Source of the DNA: an uncultured Planctomycetota bacterium
GTDB lineage: Bacteria; Planctomycetota; Phycisphaerae; UBA1845; UTPLA1
Assembly (NCBI GenBank): GCA_900696465.1
Contig: CAADGE010000017.1
Coordinates: 35,427 to 99,426 of the forward strand
Length of the DNA: 64,000 nucleotides
Direction of reading: 5' to 3'
Below are positions 25,301 through 33,998 of the stretch, piece after piece. Position 1 is the first letter of the stretch. Every line of letters starts with the position of its first letter. The notes under the pieces are model-generated. The model made no database searches. It had not been told where the DNA came from and saw only the letters and a list, made by a program, of their open reading frames with translations. A program made the position numbers and the translations under genes.

Positions 25301-27335
25301 CCAGACCGGCGGCAGTGAACGCGCCTTCGACGTGTTCATGAAAGCCAACTACCTGGGCGAGCAGCACGCCGGCCACGGCGTCACGTTCGCCACCGGCACG
25401 CCCGTGTCAAACACGATGGTCGAGATGTACACGATGCAGCGGTTCCTCGATCCGGCCGGACTCAGGAGCCGCGGCCTCGAACACTTCGACGCCTGGGCGG
25501 CTACATTCGGCGAGGTGATCGACACGATGGAGATTTCGCCCGACGGGGCATCGCTCCGCCCGCGCAGCCGCTTTGCGAAATTCACCAACCTCCCGGAACT
25601 GCAGCAGATGTTCCGGGCATTCTCCGACGTTCAGACGGCCGCAATGCTCAAACTGCCGACGCCGAGGCTGGAGACGGGAAAGGCGATCATCGTCGCGTGT
25701 CCTATGTCCGCCGAGCAGCACGCGCTGCAGGACGAGCTGGTCAAACGCTACGAACGCCTGCGAAAGGAAAAGGTGGACCCGCGCGAGGACAACGCGCTCA
25801 ACATCACAACCGACGGCCGCAAGCTCGCCACCGACGCACGATTGCTCACCGCTTCCGCGACCGATTACCCCGGCTCGAAGGTGAACCGCCTGGTCGAAAA
25901 CGTCCATGCCATCTGGGAGCGAACCGCCGCGAAGCGCGGCACGCAGATGATCTTCTGCGACATGGGCGTGCATAAGACATCGTGGGGCTATTCCGCCTAC
26001 GACGACGTGACAGAGAAGCTCGTCAAGGCCGGCATACCCCGTTCACAGATTGCCGCCATCGGCGAAGCCGATTCCGATGCCAAGAAACAGGCGCTCTTCG
26101 AGAAGGTCCGCAACGGTTCGGTGCGCGTGCTGATCGGCAGCACGCAAAAGATGGGCACCGGGACGAACGTGCAGCAGCGGTTGACTGCCCTGCACCATCT
26201 CGACGCCCCGTGGAAGCCGGCGGAAGTTGAACAGCGCGAAGGCCGCATCCTGCGGCAAGGGAACACCAACGAGGAAGTCGCGGTGTATCGATACGTCACC
26301 GAAGGATCGTTCGACGCCTACATGTGGCAGGCCCTTGAAACCAAGGCACGATTCATCGGCCAGGTCATAACCGGCGACAACGCCGCCCGCCGCGCCGAGG
26401 ATGTCGGCGGACAGGAGCTGTCCTACGCCGAGGTCAAGGCCATCGCTTCCGGCAACCCGGCTGTGCTGACTCTCGCCGAGGCCGACGCAGAGTTGCAGCG
26501 GCTGGCGCTGCTCAAGAAAAACCACGTCGATGAGCAGTATGTCGCCCGCCGCAGCGTGAAGGACCTGCCCGAGAAGATCGACCGGCTCAAAGGGCGGTTG
26601 TCAAATCTCACGGCCGACCAATCGACAGTGACCGCGCACGCGCGCGACCCGGTCACGATCAGCACGCGAGAGTACGCGAAGGACGAGGCCGTCGCTGCGC
26701 TGGGCGCGCAGCTGGACAAACTCCCGCGCGACGTGCGTGAAGCGCAGCAATTTCCGATCGGCACGTATCGCGGCCTGCGCTTCGGACTCGTGCTGCATCG
26801 GGACTTCCCGCCCGAAGCTTACATTGAGGGGGAGACAACGCGCTACGACCGTCTCCTCCGCGGCAATCACGGCCCGCGCGCAGTACTTAACTCGCTGGAG
26901 CGGCTGTGCAACGCATACGGCAGCGAGATTGTCGGTGTGAAGCTAGACCATTCAATCGCAGAGTCCCAGCTACGAGATTACCAGCACCGGATCGGAAAGC
27001 CGTTTGCCTACGAGAAATACCAGGCCGAACTGACCGCGCTCCGCGACCAACTCAAGGCCTCCCTCGCAGGGATCGCCGCGGAACCGGGGACCTCCGCGCC
27101 CCCGTCCGCCGCTGAGATTGCCGAGAGAATCCAGACGCTTACCGATTCGAACAACGTTGAAGCCGCGCCGGAGCGGACCGGCCTTCGCCGGTTCGACACC
27201 GAGGAACCTGTCACCACCCGCATCCGCCGCCGCCATGCAGCGGACGCGACCGCGATTGCGGATGAGAAATCGCGTAGCACGTTCCAGGGCAGAGTCCACA
27301 CGCCGAAGGCGAATGCCCCGTCAATCGGGTTTTGA
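22347..27335 (+). CDS. N12-class adenine methylase fused to SNF2-type helicase
   Basis: A giant protein of about 1,660 residues, common on conjugative elements. Its N-terminal part is a methylase-like domain: a TLQTVEREARPATPDEKNVMARF lead-in, a SAM-binding LEPGCGIGNF, and VVGNVPFADL, the catalytic NPPF-like loop in altered form. The C-terminal half is a superfamily II helicase: HCVGAGKT (Walker A), FIDEAHYFKN (DEAH) and GTNVQQRLTALHHLDAPWKP with EQREGRILRQGN. Related proteins such as phage P1 DarB protect incoming DNA from restriction. The start is uncertain: GTG 22347 is the first usable start after the preceding gene, although the frame is open to ATG 21834. Direct repeats lie on both sides. 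Confidence 0.85.
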   Translation: MQIASGEKEKARDLIAAIRTLQTVEREARPATPDEKNVMARFASFGPVALSIFPDPLKGRYKDAGWEKLGNELKSLLTPSEYDSAKRTTFNAFYTSPIVIGAIHDAITRLGAPQDGLILEPGCGIGNFMGQGSSRHRFIGVELDSISGRIARALHPDQDIRIESFRDTKLPDGIDAVVGNVPFADLRLDYQGQKLALHDYFLAKSVDALKPGGVMAMVTSHFTLDKQNAAVREYLSSKADFVGAIRLPSDAFKREGTAVVTDIIFLRKRAPGEPEHHADTDWLRVAPLAIEGVEVPVNRYFLNHAEMVLGRWSRKDTLYGGEGYSLQGDGDLSAKLKDAIGRLPEFSPAQSTKAAETDAPAFTPPPPEKHVGEGSFFVGKNQSIHQLISGKPVPVVYGGTALKADGTMTGRRMAGLIGLRDCARRVLQSQNEDWPSEHRDEARRDLNRVYDRFVRAYGPINKTSFSETRDGSVVRRRPNLVKFIEDPDAMLVMSLEDYDEVTEKAAKAAIMSRDVVGRTPPVTQVRSAEEGLLVALNQKGRVDLPVIAELYGKPEKQIIAELGDLIYRDPESKEWKTADDYLSGNVRARLARAEKAGPKYARNAEALRRVQPEDVLPGDIDANLGAPWIPASDVQRFAAELFQVPPEAVPVSHLEKDAVWSLDAGYAARQSVAATSDYGTARANGTTLLELALNMKSPVIYDVIDRGDKEERVVNQEETLAAKEKQKLIKERFRAWVFTDPERTERLVRIYNDTYNNLRPRVFDGSHLDFPGMNQTVKLRPHQTAAVWRGMSAGNTLLAHCVGAGKTFTMAATGMKMKQAGLIKKPMYVVPNHLLEQFAREFMQLYPNAKLLVAGKEDLSRDRRKLLTAKIASGHWDGILVTHSSFERIGMSRKYQEKFLTEQIAEYDDLLLEHAGAKGSNRNIIKQIEKQKAARAERLKNLLAEEKKDDGLVFDELGVDHVFIDEAHYFKNLETPTKMDRVAGIQTGGSERAFDVFMKANYLGEQHAGHGVTFATGTPVSNTMVEMYTMQRFLDPAGLRSRGLEHFDAWAATFGEVIDTMEISPDGASLRPRSRFAKFTNLPELQQMFRAFSDVQTAAMLKLPTPRLETGKAIIVACPMSAEQHALQDELVKRYERLRKEKVDPREDNALNITTDGRKLATDARLLTASATDYPGSKVNRLVENVHAIWERTAAKRGTQMIFCDMGVHKTSWGYSAYDDVTEKLVKAGIPRSQIAAIGEADSDAKKQALFEKVRNGSVRVLIGSTQKMGTGTNVQQRLTALHHLDAPWKPAEVEQREGRILRQGNTNEEVAVYRYVTEGSFDAYMWQALETKARFIGQVITGDNAARRAEDVGGQELSYAEVKAIASGNPAVLTLAEADAELQRLALLKKNHVDEQYVARRSVKDLPEKIDRLKGRLSNLTADQSTVTAHARDPVTISTREYAKDEAVAALGAQLDKLPRDVREAQQFPIGTYRGLRFGLVLHRDFPPEAYIEGETTRYDRLLRGNHGPRAVLNSLERLCNAYGSEIVGVKLDHSIAESQLRDYQHRIGKPFAYEKYQAELTALRDQLKASLAGIAAEPGTSAPPSAAEIAERIQTLTDSNNVEAAPERTGLRRFDTEEPVTTRIRRRHAADATAIADEKSRSTFQGRVHTPKANAPSIGF

Positions 27336-27391
27336 GGCCCCAGGGAAGCGTAAAACATCGATTGATGGGGAGAGGAACCCACCAAACCGTC

Positions 27392-27427
27392 TTCATTCGC
27401 AATAAGAAGCCCGTACAGGCGAGAAAG
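27392..27427 (+). repeat. Direct repeat, right copy
   Basis: Second copy of the 36-base repeat found at 21631-21666, same orientation, three mismatches (33 of 36 by eye). It lies 57 bases after the methylase-helicase stop codon. Confidence 0.75.
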
Positions 27428-27494
27428 CTCGGTTCAGCGTGCCAGGGGAGCATGAATCCACTTACGATGCCTTCCTGAGCCATCCTATTCGACA

Positions 27495-29549
27495 TCAGTG
27501 ATTCAATAGCGCCTGCACGAAGCCCTCCGTGTCACCGACATCAATGATTCCGTTCGAAGAGAAGTCGGCGTGGTAAAGATCACCCGGCGTGCTTGAACCC
27601 GCGAACAGCGCCGCTGTGAAGGGCGAAATGTCAAGTCCATCGACTTCACCATCGCCATTCACGTCACCATCGGGCAGGTGAAACGGGTAGGTCCAGGTGT
27701 CGCTGGAATTCCCGCCAGTCCAACCGCCGAAGGCGATTGTATTCAGCCGAGTACTGTCGTAAGACATGACGTGCCCATTGCGCGCGCAAGGCGCTTCGCC
27801 GGACGAGACATTGGTCCAGATGATGCCGTCCCACTCCCACGTGTCGGACAGCAGACCGGAAGCTCCGACTCCCCCGTATATCCTTGTGCCTTCTCGAAAA
27901 GCGTCATAAACCATCGCTTGGCGAGAGCGAGCGGAGGGGCTAATCGCGGGGCCGCGCTGTATCCAATTGGTTCCGTCCCACTCCCAGGTATCGCCAAAGT
28001 ATGTTGCAGCCTCGCCTCCAAACAGCACTGTGACGCCGCGACCACTATCGAAGGCAAGGCTGTGCCCTGATCTGGAAGGAGGCTTGTTCGCAGGGCTTCG
28101 TTGTGTCCACGTCGTGCCGTTCCATTCCCAGGTGTCGTCCAGTATTGGACTCCCATTACCGCCGCCGCCAAAAAGCACGGTAACGTTTCTTGCAGAATCG
28201 AATGCCATCGAGTGAAGCCATCGCGCGGACGGCTTCACCGCGGGATTTCGCAGCGTCCAATTTGTTCCGTTCCACTCCCATGTTTCGTTGTTCCCGCCTC
28301 CAATTCCTCCTCCTCCGAAAAGCACAACGACACTCCGGGCGCTGTCAAAGGCCAGCGCTGACCATCGGCGAGCGGATGGACTCGCAGCGGGAGCGCGAAG
28401 AGTCCATATGCGCCCATCCCACTCCCATGTATCCGAGAATATGACACCGGTATTGATGTTGTAGCCACCAAAGAGCACACCGCGCCCGCGGGCGTCATCG
28501 TAGGCCATCGAGTGCTGCGACCGTGCCGGGGGTGCATCCGGCACTCTGAGCGCCCAATCGCTGCCGTTCCATTCCCAGGTGTCGGACAGCATGATGTGCA
28601 CGGTGAACTGAATGTCTTTGTACCCGCCAAAAAGCACCCCGGCGCCGCGCGACGAGTCAAACGCCATCGCGCCATAGCCTCTTGCGACCGGAAGCGTGGA
28701 CGGATTGCGCATCGTCCATGTCGAGCCGTTCCACTCCCAGGCTTCATTCAGATATCCCGCGCTGTTCCTGCCCGCGACAACCGTCGTGACGTTGCGGACG
28801 CTATCGAAGATCATCGCATGGAACGCTCTTCCCGGAGGACTGTTCGGCGTGAAGCGCTGCGTCCATGTGCTTCCGTTCCACTCCCACGTATCCCCGAAAT
28901 ACGACGATGTGCCGGGATCAAGCCCGCCATACATGACTGAGACGTTTCGCGTCGGATCAAAGACCAGTGCATGATTTGTCCGAGCCGGCGGGTTCGTCGC
29001 AGGAGCGCGCTGCGACCATGCGGTTCCGTCCCACTCCCATATGTCGTTCAGCGCGGAGGAGAATGTCCCGCCGCCATGCAGGACCGTCACGCCGCGGGCG
29101 AGATCGAAACTCATCGCATGGTTGGCGCGTGCCGACGGATTGCTCGCGGAACTTCGCTGCGTCCACGTCGAGCCATTCCATTCCCAGGTGTCGCCGAAGT
29201 AGCCGGCGCCGCCCTGACGCCCGCCACACAGCACGACAACGCCCCGCGCGGAATCGTACGCCATCGCGTGATATGCGCGGTCGGGAGGACTCGAAGCCGG
29301 ATGAAGCTCGGTCCACCGGCTGCCGTTCCATTCCCAGGTGTCGTGCAAATGTCCGATGGTCCCAAGCCCGTCGGTTGTGAACCCGCCAAACAGGATCGTG
29401 ACGCCGCGAGCGCTGTCGTAGGCCAGCGCGCAGCCTTCGCGGCGGACGGGCATTCTCTGGACCCAGTCGCTTTGCTGGGCGAACGAGAAAGACGGAGCGA
29501 TGGTTGACGCGATCAGGACGCCAAGGAGTCTCAAGCCAGATTTATTCAT
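27495..29549 (-). CDS. Secreted Kelch-repeat protein with dockerin-like C-terminus
   Basis: A 684-residue exported protein. The first 25 residues are a signal peptide ending in SFSFA. Eleven or so repeats of about 50 residues follow, each with AxDSxRGVxVLFGG and DTWEWNG.xWTxR, a Kelch-type beta-propeller pattern. The C-terminal 60 residues contain DGDVNGDGEVDGLDISPF and a second DFSSNGIIDVGD, paired calcium-binding loops like dockerin or the GC-type C-terminal modules of Planctomycetota. It probably acts on or outside the cell surface. ATG 29549 was chosen as the base of the signal peptide; upstream ATGs give an untypical polar extension. It seems to be cargo unrelated to its neighbours. Confidence 0.8.
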   Translation of the reverse strand: MNKSGLRLLGVLIASTIAPSFSFAQQSDWVQRMPVRREGCALAYDSARGVTILFGGFTTDGLGTIGHLHDTWEWNGSRWTELHPASSPPDRAYHAMAYDSARGVVVLCGGRQGGAGYFGDTWEWNGSTWTQRSSASNPSARANHAMSFDLARGVTVLHGGGTFSSALNDIWEWDGTAWSQRAPATNPPARTNHALVFDPTRNVSVMYGGLDPGTSSYFGDTWEWNGSTWTQRFTPNSPPGRAFHAMIFDSVRNVTTVVAGRNSAGYLNEAWEWNGSTWTMRNPSTLPVARGYGAMAFDSSRGAGVLFGGYKDIQFTVHIMLSDTWEWNGSDWALRVPDAPPARSQHSMAYDDARGRGVLFGGYNINTGVIFSDTWEWDGRIWTLRAPAASPSARRWSALAFDSARSVVVLFGGGGIGGGNNETWEWNGTNWTLRNPAVKPSARWLHSMAFDSARNVTVLFGGGGNGSPILDDTWEWNGTTWTQRSPANKPPSRSGHSLAFDSGRGVTVLFGGEAATYFGDTWEWDGTNWIQRGPAISPSARSRQAMVYDAFREGTRIYGGVGASGLLSDTWEWDGIIWTNVSSGEAPCARNGHVMSYDSTRLNTIAFGGWTGGNSSDTWTYPFHLPDGDVNGDGEVDGLDISPFTAALFAGSSTPGDLYHADFSSNGIIDVGDTEGFVQALLNH

Positions 29550-29691
29550 GGGGGGACCCTTCATCAGGTGCAGCGGGGCCGAAGGAGGCCGTTTCCCATC
29601 ACCGGAATCATCGACCGGACCCGAAAGCACAGGCCTGTATTCCCACTATAGTTGGCAGACCGCCCCGGATGCAAGTCGTAGCCTTTACAAT

Positions 29692-29904
29692 GTGCTAGGC
29701 GATGAATTACGCAAGGAACGGCTGAAGGCGAAACTGACGCAGGAAGAGCTTGCCGCCAGGGCCAAGGTCTCGCGCAACTACGTGAGCCTGCTGGAGTTGA
29801 ATGAAAAGTCGCCGACGGTCCAGATGCTCTTCCGGCTCTGCCGCGTCCTCAGCGTCCGGCCCTCCGCCCTGATCGCCCGCGTCGAGCCGCGCGACGGGCG
29901 GTAG
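29692..29904 (+). CDS. XRE-family helix-turn-helix regulator
   Basis: A 70-residue protein that is almost entirely a Cro/C1 helix-turn-helix: LRKERLKAKLTQEELAARAK, VSRNYVSLLELNEKSPTVQM, then LFRLCRVLSV. The start is probably GTG 29692; a longer frame runs back over the Kelch gene promoter and is unlikely. It lies 145 bases before the DUF2130-OLD pair on the same strand and may control it. The DNA site is unknown. Confidence 0.75.
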   Translation: MLGDELRKERLKAKLTQEELAARAKVSRNYVSLLELNEKSPTVQMLFRLCRVLSVRPSALIARVEPRDGR

Positions 29905-30049
29905 TGAGCCCTATTTCTCGTTCGCGGGACCCGCAGCCCATCCCCGTCAGTCCCTTCTTCACAGGTGACCGCCGGTTTCATTGACATGCGCCGGGCTGGG
30001 TGCTATCCGGAAAACGAATAGAATTCGCTCCAAGACGATGGGTTAAACA

Positions 30050-31342
30050 ATGACCGAGCCGACGATAGTCTGCCCAAGCTGCAAGACCGAGATCAAGCTG
30101 ACCGAGTCGCTGGCGGCTCCGCTGATCGAATCCACGCGCCGGCAGTACGAGCAGCAGATTGAGCAGAAAGACACCGACATCCGCAAGCGAGAAGCCGCCG
30201 TCAAAGCGCAGCAAGTGGCGCTTGCAAAGGCTCAGGAATCAATCGACGACCAGGTCGCCGCCAAGCTGAAGACCGAGCGCGTCGCTATCGCTGCCGAGGA
30301 AGCGAAGAAAGCCAAGCTGGCCTTATCGACCGACCTCGACCAGAAGGCAAGGGAACTGGACGACCTTCAGGAAGTCATCAAACAGAAGGACGCCAAGCTT
30401 ACCGAGGCGCAGAAAGCCCAGGCCGAGCTGATCCGCAAACAACGCGAACTGGACGACGCCAAGCGCGAAATGGACCTGACCATCGAAAAGCGCGTGCAGG
30501 AATCGCTCGGCGCGACGCGCGAGCAGGCGAAAAAGGAAGCCGAGGAATCGCTCAAGCTGAAAGTCGCGGAGAAGGAACAGACCATTTCCTCCATGCAGAA
30601 GCAGATCGAGGACTTGAAGCGACGGGCGGAACAGGGGTCGCAGCAGCTACAGGGCGAGGTGCAAGAACTCGAATTGGAATCGATGCTGCGCGAAAAGTTC
30701 CCGCACGACTCCATCGAGCCGGTCGCCAAGGGTGAGCACGGCGGCGACGCGCTTCAGCGTGTCATTGGCCCGATGGGACAGCCGTGCGGGGCAATCCTGT
30801 GGGAATCGAAGCGCACGAAGAACTGGACGGACGGCTGGCTCGCCAAGCTGCGCGAGGATCAGCGCGCCGCCAAGGCGGAATTGGCGGTCATTGTCAGCCA
30901 GGCGCTGCCGAAGGACGTGGAAGCGTTCGACCATGTTGACGGCGTATGGGTCACGTCGCACCGCTGTGCCATGCCGGTCGCCGTGGCCCTGCGGCAATCG
31001 CTGATCGAACTCGCCGCCGCCCGCAAAGCCGGCGAGGGGCAGCAAACCAAGATGGAACTGGTTTACCAGTACCTCACAGGCCCGCGCTTCCGTCACCGCG
31101 TGCAGGCGATTGTCGAAAAGTTCAGCGACATGCACGAGGACCTCGATAAGGAACGCAAAACCATGACGCGGCTGTGGGCCAAACGCGAGGAACAGATACG
31201 CGGTGTGATAGAATCAACCGCCGGCATGTACGGCGACCTTCAGGGCATCGCCGGGAAGACGTTGCAGGAGATTGAGGGACTGTCGCTCCCAGCACTGCCT
31301 CTCTCGGAGAATTCCGATGAAAATCACCCACCTTCGCGTTGA
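30050..31342 (+). CDS. DUF2130 protein with zinc-binding N-terminus and coiled coil
   Basis: A 430-residue protein. It starts with a small CPSCKTE element (Cys8, Cys11), then a long charged coiled coil to about 215, then the DUF2130 core (about 215-400): LESMLREKFPHDSIEPVAKG, ILWESKRTKNW and AELAVIVSQALP. The GAILWESKR stretch with its upstream acidic residue looks like a restriction endonuclease-type fold (E-x-K), which has been proposed for this family. The gene overlaps the OLD nuclease by 26 bases, so the two are translated together, pointing to a shared, probably DNA-directed function. Confidence 0.75.
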   Translation: MTEPTIVCPSCKTEIKLTESLAAPLIESTRRQYEQQIEQKDTDIRKREAAVKAQQVALAKAQESIDDQVAAKLKTERVAIAAEEAKKAKLALSTDLDQKARELDDLQEVIKQKDAKLTEAQKAQAELIRKQRELDDAKREMDLTIEKRVQESLGATREQAKKEAEESLKLKVAEKEQTISSMQKQIEDLKRRAEQGSQQLQGEVQELELESMLREKFPHDSIEPVAKGEHGGDALQRVIGPMGQPCGAILWESKRTKNWTDGWLAKLREDQRAAKAELAVIVSQALPKDVEAFDHVDGVWVTSHRCAMPVAVALRQSLIELAAARKAGEGQQTKMELVYQYLTGPRFRHRVQAIVEKFSDMHEDLDKERKTMTRLWAKREEQIRGVIESTAGMYGDLQGIAGKTLQEIEGLSLPALPLSENSDENHPPSR

Positions 31343-33455
31343 AAACTATAAGGGTCTTCGCGAGATCGACATCCCACTCTCCCGTTTTTCGTGCCTCATT
31401 GGCGAGAACAATGCGGGCAAATCTTCCGTGCTTCAGGCACTTGCATTGTTTTTCTCCGGCACCGCGCTCTCTAAGGGCCACTATTTCGACGCAAGCCGGC
31501 CGGTCCGTATCGCAGTGTCGCTTGGTGAAATCGTGGCTGCCGACATCAATCGGCTCGCCGAAGAGCACCGCTCCAAAATCACCGCCATTGTAAAGAACGA
31601 TGCACTCACGCTCGTGCGGTTATATGGGGCTGATGGAAAGAGCACTCTGAAGTATCGAAAGCTTCTTCCAAACGAAGCGCGATTTGCCGATGACGCGATC
31701 AGCGAACTCGTTAAGGGCAAGCGGGCTGGCCAACCCTTTGTGACGGCGGTCACGCAGGTTTTTCCGGAACTCAACGACGTTGTTACTGCCGCCATGAACC
31801 AGGGCGAAATCAAAGACAAGATTCAGGCACTTGCGGATAGCCTGCCTGACAATCAGAAGTCGCCAGCCGACGTAGATCTTCCCACTGGGATAGACAAAAG
31901 CGTGTCGGCGATGCTCCCCGAACCGATTTACATCCCGGCGGTCAAGGACTTGAAGGATGACGTTAAGACAACCGAGAGCACGCCGTTCGGAAAGGTGCTC
32001 GGCATTCTCCTCAAGGCCATAGAGCCACTTCTAGCTGAAGAAAGGACGCTGTTTGCTCAACTAAACGCAAAGCTAAACCGCGTGACACAGGCAGACGGGT
32101 CAGAGACAGATGAACGTCTGACACCGGTCAAGACTATCGAATCCACTGTTGAGCGATTCGTTCAAGACAGCTTCAAAGCAGTCAAGCTCAGAATCACCGT
32201 GCCGCCGCCCGAACTCAAAGCAGTGCTGTCGTCAGCCGTGATTTTCGCAAACGACGGTGTCGATGGCCCCATCGACACCAAGGGCGATGGACTTCGAAGG
32301 GCCATCGTCTTCGCAATCCTACGGTCATATGTTGAGTTGAACAAAACGGGCCTAATTGCTCCGGATCAGCCCGCCCCAGCAGCAGACGACGCGGGGCACC
32401 TCTTGCTCTTTGAAGAACCCGAACTCTACCTCCACCCCAGAGCTCAACAGATTCTGTTCGATGCACTCGGTACGTTCTCACAGCGACACCCGGTAGTTGT
32501 AACCACGCATTCTCCTGTTTTTTTTGGCCCACAATCGACGACTACGTTCGTCAAAATGCGCAAACGAGCGGACGCAGCCATTTCACCCAAGCCGTTCGCT
32601 GTCGTCCACCCAATCGAATTAGGCGACACCACTGCGCGCGACCAATTCCAGATTATCTGCTACGAGAACAACAACATCGCCTTTTTTGCAGAGACCGTGG
32701 TCCTTGTGGAAGGAGACAGCGACTACATCGTGTTTCCGCATCTTGCGCGCGTAGTGAATGCGGCTTGGGATTGCTCGCAACTTCCAATCAGATTTGCCAG
32801 GATCGGAGGCAAGAGCAACATCCGGCGCTACCGTGACTTTTTTCGTCGCTTCGAGACTCGGGTAATTGTCATTACCGATTTAGACTTTCTACTCGGCGGG
32901 GAGTTCACTCAGATCGACCCTTCCGAGCCATTGAAGGCTCAGCGGTCGGAACTACTGGCTGCCGTTGATGCCGTCATCCAGGAAAACGGTGGTGTGGTGG
33001 AACCGAACGCTGCACGCATCGCTGATGCACAGCGACGAACCGAGCTACGAGGACTATGGCAACGTGCACGCAATCTGAAGGCACAACACCTCGCGGGACA
33101 GGCGTCACTTGAAGATTTGATGAGTGCAGTTGACGATTTCTTCGCATGGGAACGATATTGGGCACGTCGCGATACACTTATGCAGTGCCCGACACCACAG
33201 TTACTCGCTGACAAGCGAGCGCTACTCGCCGCGCTTCGCGCTATGGGGGTTTGCGTCCTAGAGCGTGGGAGTATTGACGACTATTACCCGGCTCACGTTA
33301 CCGGAGACAGCAAGCCGGCACGCGCCCAGAGCTTCTGTAACGCTGTCCTGCGGCGAGAAGACGCGGATGCCCTGTGCGACGCCAACTACTCCATCCAAAA
33401 CGGCGCGCCGATTTCAGAGTGGCGCGCTTTGCTGGAGCCGATCTTTTCCGCTTAA
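31317..33455 (+). CDS. OLD-family ATP-dependent nuclease
   Basis: A 712-residue protein starting at ATG 31317 with GGAGA upstream. The N-terminal ABC-type ATPase has IGENNAGKSS as Walker A (about 28-37), and a split second half with LLLFEEPELYLHPRAQQ (signature and Walker B) and THSPVFF. A TOPRIM domain follows with VVLVEGDSDYIVFP and later DLDFL. This is the OLD/GajA-like layout: ATPase, then TOPRIM nuclease. No UvrD-like helicase (Gabija GajB) is next to it; its partner here appears to be the DUF2130 protein. OLD nucleases act in phage defence, nicking or cutting DNA. The pairing needs testing. Confidence 0.85.
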   Translation: MKITHLRVENYKGLREIDIPLSRFSCLIGENNAGKSSVLQALALFFSGTALSKGHYFDASRPVRIAVSLGEIVAADINRLAEEHRSKITAIVKNDALTLVRLYGADGKSTLKYRKLLPNEARFADDAISELVKGKRAGQPFVTAVTQVFPELNDVVTAAMNQGEIKDKIQALADSLPDNQKSPADVDLPTGIDKSVSAMLPEPIYIPAVKDLKDDVKTTESTPFGKVLGILLKAIEPLLAEERTLFAQLNAKLNRVTQADGSETDERLTPVKTIESTVERFVQDSFKAVKLRITVPPPELKAVLSSAVIFANDGVDGPIDTKGDGLRRAIVFAILRSYVELNKTGLIAPDQPAPAADDAGHLLLFEEPELYLHPRAQQILFDALGTFSQRHPVVVTTHSPVFFGPQSTTTFVKMRKRADAAISPKPFAVVHPIELGDTTARDQFQIICYENNNIAFFAETVVLVEGDSDYIVFPHLARVVNAAWDCSQLPIRFARIGGKSNIRRYRDFFRRFETRVIVITDLDFLLGGEFTQIDPSEPLKAQRSELLAAVDAVIQENGGVVEPNAARIADAQRRTELRGLWQRARNLKAQHLAGQASLEDLMSAVDDFFAWERYWARRDTLMQCPTPQLLADKRALLAALRAMGVCVLERGSIDDYYPAHVTGDSKPARAQSFCNAVLRREDADALCDANYSIQNGAPISEWRALLEPIFSA

Positions 33456-33998
33456 ATGACTTTGGCCAACGTCGCATGGCCTGTCACCGAACCGTGAGTT
33501 CGCATCTTGCCTGCCCTTCGCGCGCCGAATCAAGACTCATGCCTGCGCCGACTTTGACTAATTCGCCAACAGCGATCGATGCCAAGATTGTCGGCCCGAT
33601 AGCGCGGCCGCTTCCGGAGTGAGCCGCTGACCCGCGTCGGACAGACGAGTCAATTCCTCCTGTTCCCACCCTGCGAACCCGCCATCAACGGCAGCGGTTT
33701 GCTGCTCCGCCGCGGTTCCGCCGTTCTGTCGAGCGCACTGGCGATTTCGCTTGTTCGGGCTTTCAGCCGCGGCGCCCGACCGGCACCGCTTCGCTTCCCG
33801 CCTTCGAGTCTTGCACGCCTCACGCCGGACCCGCTTCGCGCCCTTCGGGTCCGGTCCGTCATTCGTCCTGCTCCGCTTCGCGGGACTCGCCGGAGTTCTG
33901 CCGGCCTTGCCGCCGCTCGCTCCTTTGCCACCCCCGCCGGGGTCCCTCTGGCTTTGCGAAGGGACCGCACGTCGCGGGTCCCGGCAAGGAGCAAAATC
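33456..33998. other. Leader region before the antirestriction gene, with hairpin
   Basis: Some 540 bases without a supportable gene. Long frames exist on both strands but translate to Arg/Ala/Pro-rich sequence typical of GC-rich shadow. Near its end GGTCCCT (33941-33947) pairs with AGGGACC (33960-33966) over a twelve-base loop, and a further GGGTCCC lies at 33976-33982, so alternative pairing is possible. The region is more extreme in GC than its flanks. Confidence 0.4.

Noticed and set aside
27600..29500. Regular repeats every 150-170 bases that could suggest a CRISPR-like array
   Set aside because: They are codon-level repeats of the Kelch units in one continuous frame, without spacers or constant repeat DNA.
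31317..33455. Reading the OLD nuclease as Gabija GajA
   Set aside because: No UvrD-like GajB is adjacent; the coupled partner is a DUF2130 protein.
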